Of a stretch of DNA of 5,514 bases, positions 1 through 5,514 are shown one piece after another. A model generated the notes under the pieces. It was not told the DNA's origin and did no database searches. It saw only the letters and a list, made by a program, of their open reading frames with translations. The position numbers and the translations under genes were made by a program. Source of the DNA: an uncultured Clostridia bacterium (GTDB lineage: Bacteria > Bacillota > Clostridia > Oscillospirales > Oscillospiraceae); the NCBI GenBank assembly GCA_946061345.1, contig CAMGRA010000065.1, positions 1 to 5,514 on the forward strand. Direction: 5' to 3'. Numbering within the stretch: the first letter of the stretch is position 1; every line of letters starts with the position of its first letter.

Positions 1-417
1 GAGCTGCTGTCGCTGCTGCTCAACGCCCTGTACGCCCTGACCAGGCTGCGCAGACCCCAACTGCAGGTCAAGGCCGTCTTTGAGCTGCGCACCGCCTGTA
101 TTTCCGGCTTTTTGCCCGATCTGCGCGGCTGCGCCGTCTGCGGAAATCCGTCGCCTGACCGGTTCAACATCACCCAGGGCGTGCTGCAGTGCGCCTCCTG
201 CCTGGACAACGGCCCGGAGAGCATCCGCATGCCCATTACGCCGGGGGTGCTGGCCGCCATGCGGTATATCGCAGACACTGAGCCTGGACGTTTATTTTCT
301 TTCCGCCTATCCGAGGAAGGTACGGAGCAGCTCAGCCATATCACCGAAAGCTATCTCACCATGCGCTTGGAACGGGGCTTTTCTACGTTGGACTTTTACA
401 AATCTCTTTTCCTGTGA
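1..417 (+). CDS. recO: DNA repair protein RecO, C-terminal part (5' end outside window)
   Basis: The reading frame is open from base 1 to the TGA at 415-417 and gives 138 residues of the C-terminal portion. RecO proteins are usually about 240-260 aa, so roughly the first 100 residues, including the N-terminal OB fold, lie off the left edge. The visible part begins in the helical domain. It then shows the family pattern of a KAVFELR helix (visible residues 24-30), followed by a four-cysteine zinc-binding motif, CxxC at C44/C47 and CxxC at C64/C67. RecO anneals single strands and, with RecR, loads RecA onto SSB-coated DNA in gap repair. The ATG codons at 80 (another frame) and 112 (internal) are not the start. 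The stop codon sits in the Shine-Dalgarno region of mutS2, so the two genes are very probably in one operon. The identification rests on remembered family patterns and is fairly secure. Confidence 0.9.
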   Translation, partial: ELLSLLLNALYALTRLRRPQLQVKAVFELRTACISGFLPDLRGCAVCGNPSPDRFNITQGVLQCASCLDNGPESIRMPITPGVLAAMRYIADTEPGRLFSFRLSEEGTEQLSHITESYLTMRLERGFSTLDFYKSLFL

Positions 418-427
418 GGAATAACAA

Positions 428-2800
428 ATGACAGAATTATATGAAAAATCGCTGCAGAAGCTGGAGCTTTCCGCAGTATTGGAGCAGTTGGCCGACTGCG
501 CTCACAGCGGGGCGGGCAAGGACCGCTGCCGTAAGCTCCTGCCGCTGAATGACGCGGAGGAGATCACCCTGCTGCAGGGCCAGACCACCGCTGCTTGCAA
601 GCTGATCACATTAAAAGGCTCGCCGTCTTTCCATGAGGTCAAGGAGATCGGCCCGTCGCTGGAACGTGCGGACCGGGGCGGCTGCCTGACGCCGACGGAG
701 CTTCTGCGCATTGCAGGCGTCCTGCGGTGCATCCGCAACGCCAAGGCCTACTATAACGGCGACTACACCCAGACGGTCCTGGACGTCTATTTCCAGGAGC
801 TTTCCCCCAACCGCTACCTGGAGGAAAAGATCACGAATTCCATTCTATCTGAGGAGGAGATCGCTGACGCTGCCAGCAGTGAGCTGGCCGACATCCGGCG
901 GCATATGCGCATCCAGAGCGCGAAGGTCAAGGACTCCCTGCAAAAAATCATCACCTCGCCCAGCTACGCCAAGTATCTCCGCGACCCCATCATCACCCTG
1001 CGGGGAGACCGCTATGTGGTGCCGGTCAAGAGTGAGTATAAGAGCGAGATCCCGGGCCTTGTCCATGACGTGTCCTCTTCCGGCGGTACCTTTTTTATCG
1101 AGCCTATATCGGCAGTTAACGCCAACAACGCCCTGCGGGAGCTGCTGATCAAGGAACGCAAGGAGATCGAACGGATCTTGGCCGAGCTTTCCGCCGAGGC
1201 CGCCTCCTTCCGCGAGAGCATCAACCTGAGCGTGGAGATGCTGACGGCCCTGGATGTGATCTTCGCAAAGGCCCGCCTTTCCCTGCGGATGGATGGCATG
1301 GAGCCGGAGATCCGAACCAACGGAACAACGGAGCTGAAGCGGGCGCGGCATCCCCTCATTGAGCGCAAGAGCGTCGTGCCCATCACTGTCCGTCTGGGAA
1401 CGGATTTTGACACCCTCATCATCACCGGTCCCAACACCGGCGGCAAGACCGTCACCCTGAAAACCATCGGCCTTCTGACCCTCATGGCCGAGTGCGGCCT
1501 CCATATCCCGGCGGACCACGGCAGCGCCGTTTCCGTCTATTCCAAGGTCCTGGCGGACATCGGCGACGAGCAGTCCATCGAGCAGTCCCTGTCTACCTTC
1601 TCGTCCCACATGAAGAATATCGTCCGGATCGTCAACGACTGCGACGACGAGACGCTGGTCCTCTTTGACGAGCTGGGTGCCGGTACCGATCCGGTTGAGG
1701 GTGCCGCGCTGGCTACGGCGCTGATCGAATTCTGCCGCCAGTGCGGCAGCCGTGTGGCTGCGACGACCCACTACGCCGAGCTGAAGCTCTACGCCATGCG
1801 CACCGAGGGCGTCATGAACGCCTCCTGTGAATTCGACGTGGAGACCCTGCGGCCCACCTATAAGCTGCTCATCGGCATCCCGGGCAAGTCCAACGCCTTT
1901 GCCATTTCCAAGCGTCTCGGCCTTTCGGACGTCATCATCGACAAGGCCAAGAGCTTCGTCAATGAAAACGATAAGAATTTCGAGGACGTTTTGGTCCAGC
2001 TCGAGCAGCAGCGCCAGCAGATGGAGACTGCCAAGCTGGAGGCGGAGCGTCTGCAGCAGGAGACGGCCCAGATGCGCGCAAAATCCGAGGAATACTACGC
2101 CGAGATCAAGCGGGAACGGGAAAAGGCCATGCGTTCGGCCCGTGCGGAGGCCCAGGCCATCATCGACAATGCCCGCCGCACCTCCAACGAGGTGGCTGAA
2201 GAGCTGAAACAGCTTCGCAAGCAGATGAAGGACTCCGCCGACGTACAGGGCAGCAACGCAAAGCAGGCGGAGCTGCGCCGCAGGCTCAACGAGGCCGAGG
2301 AACAGTTCTCCGGCAGGCAGACCGCGCCGGAACGTCCTGCGCCCAGCCGTGCCGTCAAGGCAGGGGACACGGTGGAGATCCTGAAATTCGGCACCAGGGC
2401 CACAGTCCTGTCGGTCAATAAAGACGGCACCTATGAGCTGCAGGCCGGTATCATGAAGGTCACTGCCAAGCCGGAGGAGGTCTACCTGATCGAGGAGACC
2501 CAGCAGCAGGCGAAAAAGATCATCGAGCGCTCCAAACGTGAATTCCGCAACTCGCCCGCAGCCACGGAGCTGGACTTAAGGGGCATGAGCGCGGACGAAG
2601 CCGTCGCCACCTTGTCCATCTTTCTGGACAACGCCATGCTGGCCAATCTGGCGCAGGTGCGCATTATCCACGGCAAGGGGACCGGTGTTCTGCGCAAGGC
2701 CGTCCATGAGGAACTCAAGCGCAACCGTGCGGTGAAAAAATACCGTCTCGGCGTCTACGGCGAGGGAGAGGACGGCGTTACCGTTGCCGAGTTGGCATGA
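428..2800 (+). CDS. mutS2: MutS2 family ATPase/endonuclease with C-terminal Smr domain
   Basis: Complete at 790 aa, close to the usual MutS2 length of about 780-790. It lacks the MutS mismatch-recognition domain and starts directly with the core helical region (YEKSLQKLEL). Seen in order: a core/clamp region with the conserved PVKSEYK and SGGTFFIEP segments (about residues 190-240); Walker A GPNTGGKT (334-341); signature STFSSHM (389-395); Walker B with D414-E415 followed by LGAGTDP; and H-loop THY with H448. After these come a long charged coiled coil (about 512-630), a KOW-like segment (about 642-690) and a Smr domain with LDLRG (715-719) and HGKGTG (748-753). Both Smr motifs look intact. 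Family members suppress recombination by acting on branched DNA, and in Bacillus MutS2 also splits collided ribosomes. Which role applies here cannot be read from sequence. The GAGGA at 416-420 lies 7 bases before the ATG and overlaps the recO stop, which implies cotranscription. Confidence 0.97.
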   Translation: MTELYEKSLQKLELSAVLEQLADCAHSGAGKDRCRKLLPLNDAEEITLLQGQTTAACKLITLKGSPSFHEVKEIGPSLERADRGGCLTPTELLRIAGVLRCIRNAKAYYNGDYTQTVLDVYFQELSPNRYLEEKITNSILSEEEIADAASSELADIRRHMRIQSAKVKDSLQKIITSPSYAKYLRDPIITLRGDRYVVPVKSEYKSEIPGLVHDVSSSGGTFFIEPISAVNANNALRELLIKERKEIERILAELSAEAASFRESINLSVEMLTALDVIFAKARLSLRMDGMEPEIRTNGTTELKRARHPLIERKSVVPITVRLGTDFDTLIITGPNTGGKTVTLKTIGLLTLMAECGLHIPADHGSAVSVYSKVLADIGDEQSIEQSLSTFSSHMKNIVRIVNDCDDETLVLFDELGAGTDPVEGAALATALIEFCRQCGSRVAATTHYAELKLYAMRTEGVMNASCEFDVETLRPTYKLLIGIPGKSNAFAISKRLGLSDVIIDKAKSFVNENDKNFEDVLVQLEQQRQQMETAKLEAERLQQETAQMRAKSEEYYAEIKREREKAMRSARAEAQAIIDNARRTSNEVAEELKQLRKQMKDSADVQGSNAKQAELRRRLNEAEEQFSGRQTAPERPAPSRAVKAGDTVEILKFGTRATVLSVNKDGTYELQAGIMKVTAKPEEVYLIEETQQQAKKIIERSKREFRNSPAATELDLRGMSADEAVATLSIFLDNAMLANLAQVRIIHGKGTGVLRKAVHEELKRNRAVKKYRLGVYGEGEDGVTVAELA

Positions 2801-2867
2801 ATAAACAGCGAAGAAGTCCGCAGCTCGGCAGAGTGCATAAGAGAATATGATAAAACTCAAAAAAATG

Positions 2868-2896
2868 TTGACAAACTGCGCTGTTTTGCGTATGAT
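2868..2896 (+). promoter_or_regulatory. Predicted sigma-A (sigma-70 type) promoter for the HPr-like gene and probably uvrC-rsmD
   Basis: A perfect -35 box TTGACA (2868-2873) is separated by exactly 17 bases from the -10 box TATGAT (2891-2896), one mismatch from consensus. An A-rich tract at 2852-2865 just upstream of the -35 box could act as an UP element. Transcription would start near A2904, leaving a leader of about 40 bases before the HPr-like start at 2946. It is the best promoter match I noticed by eye and lies in the largest gap of the window (2801-2945, 145 bases). No catabolite-response (cre) site was recognised around it. The assignment is from sequence pattern only. Confidence 0.8.
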
Positions 2897-2930
2897 AACA
2901 AATAGCATTTCGCAGATCTTTTTGCGATTC

Positions 2931-2937
2931 TAAGGAG
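2931..2937 (+). promoter_or_regulatory. Shine-Dalgarno sequence fixing the HPr-like start at 2946
   Basis: TAAGGAG is a seven-base match to the anti-Shine-Dalgarno sequence of 16S rRNA and lies 8 bases before the ATG at 2946. The alternative in-frame GTG at 2937 overlaps this site and has no ribosome binding site of its own at proper spacing. The ATG at 2946 also puts the conserved His and Ser at positions 15 and 46, as in canonical HPr. Confidence 0.85.
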
Positions 2938-2945
2938 TGACACGC

Positions 2946-3206
2946 ATGTATACAGAAAAATCCGTCGTGAAGTGCGGTTCCGGCCTTCATAATAAGCAGG
3001 CGACCTATTTCATCCAGAAGGCCAATGAATTCCGGTCAAGCATCTGGATCGAAGCTGATGACCGCAAAATCAATGCCAAGAGCCTCCTGGGCGTTTTGTC
3101 CATGGGTATCACCAGCGGTACGGAGATCTCCATTGTCGCCGAGGGCCCTGATGAGGAAGCTGCCGTGAAGGAGCTCTCCGCCATGCTTATGAAGGACATT
3201 TACTAA
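2946..3206 (+). CDS. HPr-family phosphocarrier-like protein with altered active-site loop
   Basis: Complete at 86 aa, within the HPr/Crh range of about 85-88. HPr carries phosphate from enzyme I to sugar-specific PTS enzymes through His15. In Bacillota, phosphorylation of Ser46 by HPr kinase turns HPr or Crh into a corepressor for CcpA. With the ATG at 2946, His falls exactly at 15 (GLHNKQAT, residues 13-20) and Ser exactly at 46 (INAKSLLGV, 42-50). The loop after His15 reads N16-K17-Q18 where canonical HPr has A/L16-R17-P18, so the conserved Arg and Pro are both replaced. The rest of the fold is typical, including the GTEISIVAEGPDEEAAV stretch near the C-terminus. It is cytoplasmic, with no signal or membrane segment. 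It has its own promoter (2868-2896) and sits between mutS2 and uvrC. Membership of the family is clear. Whether it is a working PTS carrier or a Crh-like regulator is open, so no gene symbol is given. Confidence 0.9.
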   Translation: MYTEKSVVKCGSGLHNKQATYFIQKANEFRSSIWIEADDRKINAKSLLGVLSMGITSGTEISIVAEGPDEEAAVKELSAMLMKDIY

Positions 3207-3220
3207 GACCTGATCACATG

Positions 3221-3259
3221 GCTGTCCCAAGCGCCAACGCGTTTGGGGCAGCTTTGTCT
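3221..3259 (+). terminator. Hairpin with short T-run: possible leaky terminator or attenuator between the HPr-like gene and uvrC
   Basis: The arms 3221-3233 and 3240-3252 can pair over 13 positions (11 Watson-Crick and 2 G-U) around a 6-base loop. They are followed by TTTGTCT at 3253-3259, an imperfect T-run. It lies 14 bases after the HPr-like stop and ends just before the uvrC Shine-Dalgarno at 3262. The structure resembles an intrinsic terminator, but the T-run is weak. No promoter fits between it and uvrC, so complete termination would leave uvrC without obvious transcription from this side. Partial termination, or a processing or stability element, is more likely. Confidence 0.55.
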
Positions 3260-3261
3260 AC

Positions 3262-3265
3262 GGAG
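3262..3265 (+). promoter_or_regulatory. Shine-Dalgarno sequence fixing the uvrC start at 3273
   Basis: GGAG lies 7 bases before the ATG at 3273. The frame can be extended upstream to a TTG at 3243, but that codon lies inside the right arm of the hairpin and has no ribosome binding site. The ten extra residues it would add do not resemble the UvrC N-terminus. The ATG at 3273 places the GIY-YIG residues where the family has them. Confidence 0.75.
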
Positions 3266-3272
3266 CCGGTTT

Positions 3273-5090
3273 ATGACGAGAGAAGAACTGAAACAGGCCG
3301 CCAATTCGCTGCCGACGGAGCCCGGCGTCTATTTGATGAAGGATGCGTCGGACACGGTGATCTATGTCGGCAAGGCTAAAAAACTGAAAAACCGCGTCAG
3401 CCAGTACTTCCAGGACACGGCCTCCCATACGGCAAAGACCCGCCGTATGGTCTCTCTGGTAGACCATTTTGAGACTATCCGCGCCGCCTCGGAATTTGAG
3501 GCCCTGGTGCTGGAATGTTCTCTCATCAAGCACTATATGCCCAAGTACAACATCCTTTTGAAGGATGACAAGGGCTATCCCTATCTGCGGCTGGACCTGC
3601 GGGAGCCTTATCCGAAGATCACCCTGACCAACCGGGTCAAGGACGACGGCGCCGCCTATTTTGGCCCCTACGGCAGCCGTGGCCGTTCCCAGCAGGTCAT
3701 CCAGACCATCCAGACGGTCTTTCGTCTGCCGGGCTGCAATAAAAAATTCCCACGGGACATCGGAAAAGACCGGCCCTGCCTGAATTTCCATATGCAGCAG
3801 TGCGACGGCTTCTGCCGGCCGGAAATGCCCCAGGCGGAGTACCGGCGGCGGATGGAGCAGGCAAAGCAGCTCTTAGAGGGCAAACAGAAGCCGCTGTGTG
3901 AGGCGCTGCGGGCGCAGATGGAGGAGGCTTCGGAGCGGCTGGATTTTGAGCACGCCGCCCAATACCGGGACCGTCTGCGGGCCATTGAGGCACTTAGCCA
4001 GCGACAGCTCGTCACGGCAGGCTCCATGGCCGATACGGATGTGATCGGCTGGTACGAGACGGAGGCCAAGGCCTGCTTTGCCGTGCTGCATTTCATCGGC
4101 GGCAATCTGATGGACAAGGACTATGAGCTGCTGCCCCTGCCGGAGGATCGGGAAGAAGCCCTGTCCTCGCTGGTCAAGCAGTATTATCTGGCGCGAAAGG
4201 CCGCGCCCAAGCGAATTCTGCTTCCCTTTGCCATGGAGGATGCGGAGCTGTTCTCCCAGCTTTTGCAGGAGCAGTTGGAGGTCAAGGTCCGCATTTCCGT
4301 GCCCAATCGGGGCGACAATAAGCGCCTGGCCGACTTAGCCTGTCAGAACGCCAAGGAGGAAGCCGAGCGTGCCACCACAGCGGCAGAGCGTCTCAGCGGC
4401 ACCCTGACTCTGCTTCAGGGAATGCTGTGCCTGCCGGAGTATCCGCGCCGCCTGGAGGCCTACGACATTTCCAACATCGCAGGGACGGACATTGTGGCTT
4501 CCATGACGGTCTTCGTCAATGGCAAGCCGAAAAAGAGCGATTATAAGCGCTTCAAGCTGGAAAACATGGAGGATCAGGATGACTACGCCTCCATGCGGCA
4601 GGTGCTTTGCCGCCGCTTTTGCCGCTATCTCGACGGGGACAAGGGCTTTGAGGAAAAGCCGGACGCCCTGTTGATCGACGGCGGCGCGGTCCATGCCCAG
4701 ACGGTAAAGGAGGCCTTGACTCTGATGGGCGTTGAGCTGCCGATCTTCGGTATGGTCAAGGACAACCGCCACCGCACCCGCGCTCTGGTGACGCCGGAGG
4801 GTGCTGAGATCGGCATTCAGGCGGTCCCTGCGGTGTTTGCCCTCATCGGGCGCATCCAGGAGGAGACCCATCGCTTCGCCATCACCTATCACCGCCAGCT
4901 CCGCAGCCGCCGGGTCAAGGGATCCCAGCTCGACGAGATCCCGGGCGTCGGCGAGAAGCGGCGTTTGGCGCTGCTGAAGCACTTTAAATCTGTTACGGCG
5001 ATAAAGGCGGCCTCGGTGGAGGAACTGCAGGAAGCAGTCCCGGCACCCGCGGCACAGGCGGTCTATGAATTTTTTCACAAGCAGGAGTGA
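3273..5090 (+). CDS. uvrC: Excinuclease ABC subunit C (UvrC)
   Basis: Complete at 605 aa, about the usual 590-620. UvrC makes both incisions flanking a DNA lesion in the UvrABC pathway after UvrB has loaded. Seen in order: an N-terminal GIY-YIG nuclease domain for the 3' cut, with GVY (18-20), YVGKA (31-35), R41 and the likely catalytic E76; a four-cysteine cluster C155, C169, C177, C181, matching the positions reported to hold an iron-sulfur cluster in E. coli UvrC; and a UVR helical motif that binds UvrB (about 210-244, with DFEHAAQYRDRL). The RNase H-like domain for the 5' cut follows, with D398 (YDISN), D436/D437 (DDY), D469 (IDGG) and H540. A C-terminal helix-hairpin-helix DNA-binding region comes last (about 553-603, with IPGVGEKR). 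All key residues appear present. The segment after D469 reads GGAVHA where many UvrCs have GGKG. The stop is 3 bases before rsmD, implying cotranscription. Confidence 0.97.
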   Translation: MTREELKQAANSLPTEPGVYLMKDASDTVIYVGKAKKLKNRVSQYFQDTASHTAKTRRMVSLVDHFETIRAASEFEALVLECSLIKHYMPKYNILLKDDKGYPYLRLDLREPYPKITLTNRVKDDGAAYFGPYGSRGRSQQVIQTIQTVFRLPGCNKKFPRDIGKDRPCLNFHMQQCDGFCRPEMPQAEYRRRMEQAKQLLEGKQKPLCEALRAQMEEASERLDFEHAAQYRDRLRAIEALSQRQLVTAGSMADTDVIGWYETEAKACFAVLHFIGGNLMDKDYELLPLPEDREEALSSLVKQYYLARKAAPKRILLPFAMEDAELFSQLLQEQLEVKVRISVPNRGDNKRLADLACQNAKEEAERATTAAERLSGTLTLLQGMLCLPEYPRRLEAYDISNIAGTDIVASMTVFVNGKPKKSDYKRFKLENMEDQDDYASMRQVLCRRFCRYLDGDKGFEEKPDALLIDGGAVHAQTVKEALTLMGVELPIFGMVKDNRHRTRALVTPEGAEIGIQAVPAVFALIGRIQEETHRFAITYHRQLRSRRVKGSQLDEIPGVGEKRRLALLKHFKSVTAIKAASVEELQEAVPAPAAQAVYEFFHKQE

Positions 5091-5093
5091 ACC

Positions 5094-5514
5094 ATGAGAG
5101 TCATCACAGGTACCGCGCGCGGCACTAATTTGAAAGCCCCGGACGGACTTTCCACCCGGCCGACGGCGGACAAGGTCAAGCAGGCGGTTTTCAATATCAT
5201 ACAATATGAGATCGCCGGGGAGGTCTTGGACCTGTTTGCAGGCTCCGGCCAGTTGGGCATTGAGGCCCTGAGCAGGGGAGCGTCCCGCGCAGTTTTTGTG
5301 GACGCGGGAAAGCCGGCCATTGCCGTGATCCGGGAGAATCTGAAAAAGACCCATCTGGAGGGCCGGGCGGAGGTGGTCTGCTGCGACTACATGACCTATC
5401 TCGCAAACTGCAGAAAACGCTTCCGTATCGTGTTCCTGGACCCGCCTTATGCAGAAAATTATTTAGAAAATGCAATAAAACGCATCTCGGAAATTGACAT
5501 TTTGGCGGAAGGTG
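5094..5514 (+). CDS. rsmD: 16S rRNA (guanine966-N2)-methyltransferase RsmD, N-terminal part (3' end outside window)
   Basis: Open from the ATG at 5094 to the right edge, giving 140 codons plus one base. The family is about 180-200 aa, so roughly the last 45-60 residues are missing. RsmD uses S-adenosylmethionine to methylate G966 (E. coli numbering) of 16S rRNA in the 30S subunit. Visible features are the N-terminal MRVITG and ARG segment (to residue 10), TRPT (21-24) with the following VKQAVFNI helix, SAM-binding motif I LDLFAGSGQLGIEAL (45-59), the acidic D70 at the end of the next strand, D98 in the adenine-binding region, and the catalytic DPPY (116-119). AGGAG at 5083-5087 lies 6 bases before the ATG, inside the last codons of uvrC. 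With only 3 bases between the genes, translation is probably coupled. In Bacillota coaD often follows rsmD, but that lies beyond this window. Confidence 0.93.
   Translation, partial: MRVITGTARGTNLKAPDGLSTRPTADKVKQAVFNIIQYEIAGEVLDLFAGSGQLGIEALSRGASRAVFVDAGKPAIAVIRENLKKTHLEGRAEVVCCDYMTYLANCRKRFRIVFLDPPYAENYLENAIKRISEIDILAEG

Noticed and set aside
80..424. Open frame in another + strand phase over recO
   Set aside because: The frame from base 1 to 417 encodes the RecO zinc motif and family helices. The alternative is a Cys/Pro/Ser/Arg-rich shadow.
845..1771. Long open frame on the - strand (about 308 codons) inside mutS2
   Set aside because: It lies wholly antisense to a clearly conserved gene and shows no recognisable domain. 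It is explained by the GC-rich third positions of mutS2, which make stop codons rare in other frames.
2820..2836. Possible small hairpin shortly after mutS2 (6 pairs with one bulge, loop GGCA), considered as its terminator
   Set aside because: The stem is short and bulged and is followed by ATAAGAG rather than a T-run. It is not convincing as an intrinsic terminator.
2846..2898. Octamer TATGATAA occurring twice, at 2846-2853 and 2891-2898, suggesting a second promoter upstream
   Set aside because: The upstream copy has no -35-like hexamer at 16-18 bases and no TGn extension, so only the downstream copy is supported as a -10 element. The repeat is short and may be chance in AT-rich DNA.
2910..2927. 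Inverted repeat TCGCA / TGCGA with an 8-base spacer in the HPr-like leader, considered as an operator or leader stem
   Set aside because: Only five pairs, no extension on either side, and no match to an operator or riboswitch I know. Too weak to call.
2937..2945. GTG at 2937 as the start of the HPr-like protein
   Set aside because: It overlaps the TAAGGAG ribosome binding site, while the ATG at 2946 has ideal spacing and reproduces the canonical His15/Ser46 numbering.
2778..2990. Small - strand open frame across the mutS2-HPr gap
   Set aside because: It would run antisense through the predicted promoter and has no recognisable content. The AT-rich gap is better explained as regulatory DNA.
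3243..3272. TTG at 3243 as an upstream uvrC start adding ten residues
   Set aside because: The TTG lies within the hairpin arm and has no Shine-Dalgarno. The ATG at 3273 has GGAG at 7 bases and gives family-consistent residue positions.
4335..5354. Long open frame on the - strand (about 339 codons) across the end of uvrC and the start of rsmD
   Set aside because: It overlaps two well-identified genes in antisense, has low-complexity composition typical of shadow frames, and shows no family motif.

Overview
This window looks like an ordinary housekeeping chromosomal segment from a fairly GC-rich member of the Bacillota, most plausibly a gut-type clostridium of the Oscillospiraceae group. That assignment is an inference. 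It rests on recO followed by a full-length Smr-type mutS2, an HPr-family protein that keeps the regulatory Ser46, strong Shine-Dalgarno sequences with AGGAG cores, and GC-rich coding sequence broken by AT-rich gaps. All genes lie on the + strand, and I see no mobile element, CRISPR array, tRNA or rRNA.

Layout. Positions 1-417 hold the C-terminal part of recO, cut by the left edge. Ten bases after its stop, mutS2 runs 428-2800 and is complete at 790 aa; the two are probably cotranscribed. A 145-base AT-rich gap follows and carries a near-consensus sigma-A promoter (2868-2896). This promoter should drive a small HPr-like gene (2946-3206, 86 aa). Next comes a 66-base gap with a strong hairpin and a short, imperfect T-run (3221-3259). 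The complete uvrC (3273-5090, 605 aa) follows, then after 3 bases rsmD (5094 onward), cut by the right edge after 140 codons.

Functionally, recO (recombinational repair), mutS2 (MutS-like ATPase with Smr nuclease domain, linked to recombination control and to rescue of collided ribosomes) and uvrC (nucleotide excision repair) form a genome-maintenance cluster. rsmD (16S rRNA methylation) begins a new function at the right edge. The odd member is the HPr-like protein, a carbon-metabolism or PTS protein placed between two repair genes.

Most of the window is conventional. The observation most worth a second look is the HPr-like protein. It retains His15 and Ser46 at exactly the canonical positions, but the usual Arg17-Pro18 after the active-site histidine is Lys17-Gln18. 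Second is the hairpin between this gene and uvrC, which may attenuate readthrough into uvrC. I found no convincing evidence of a wholly new system.
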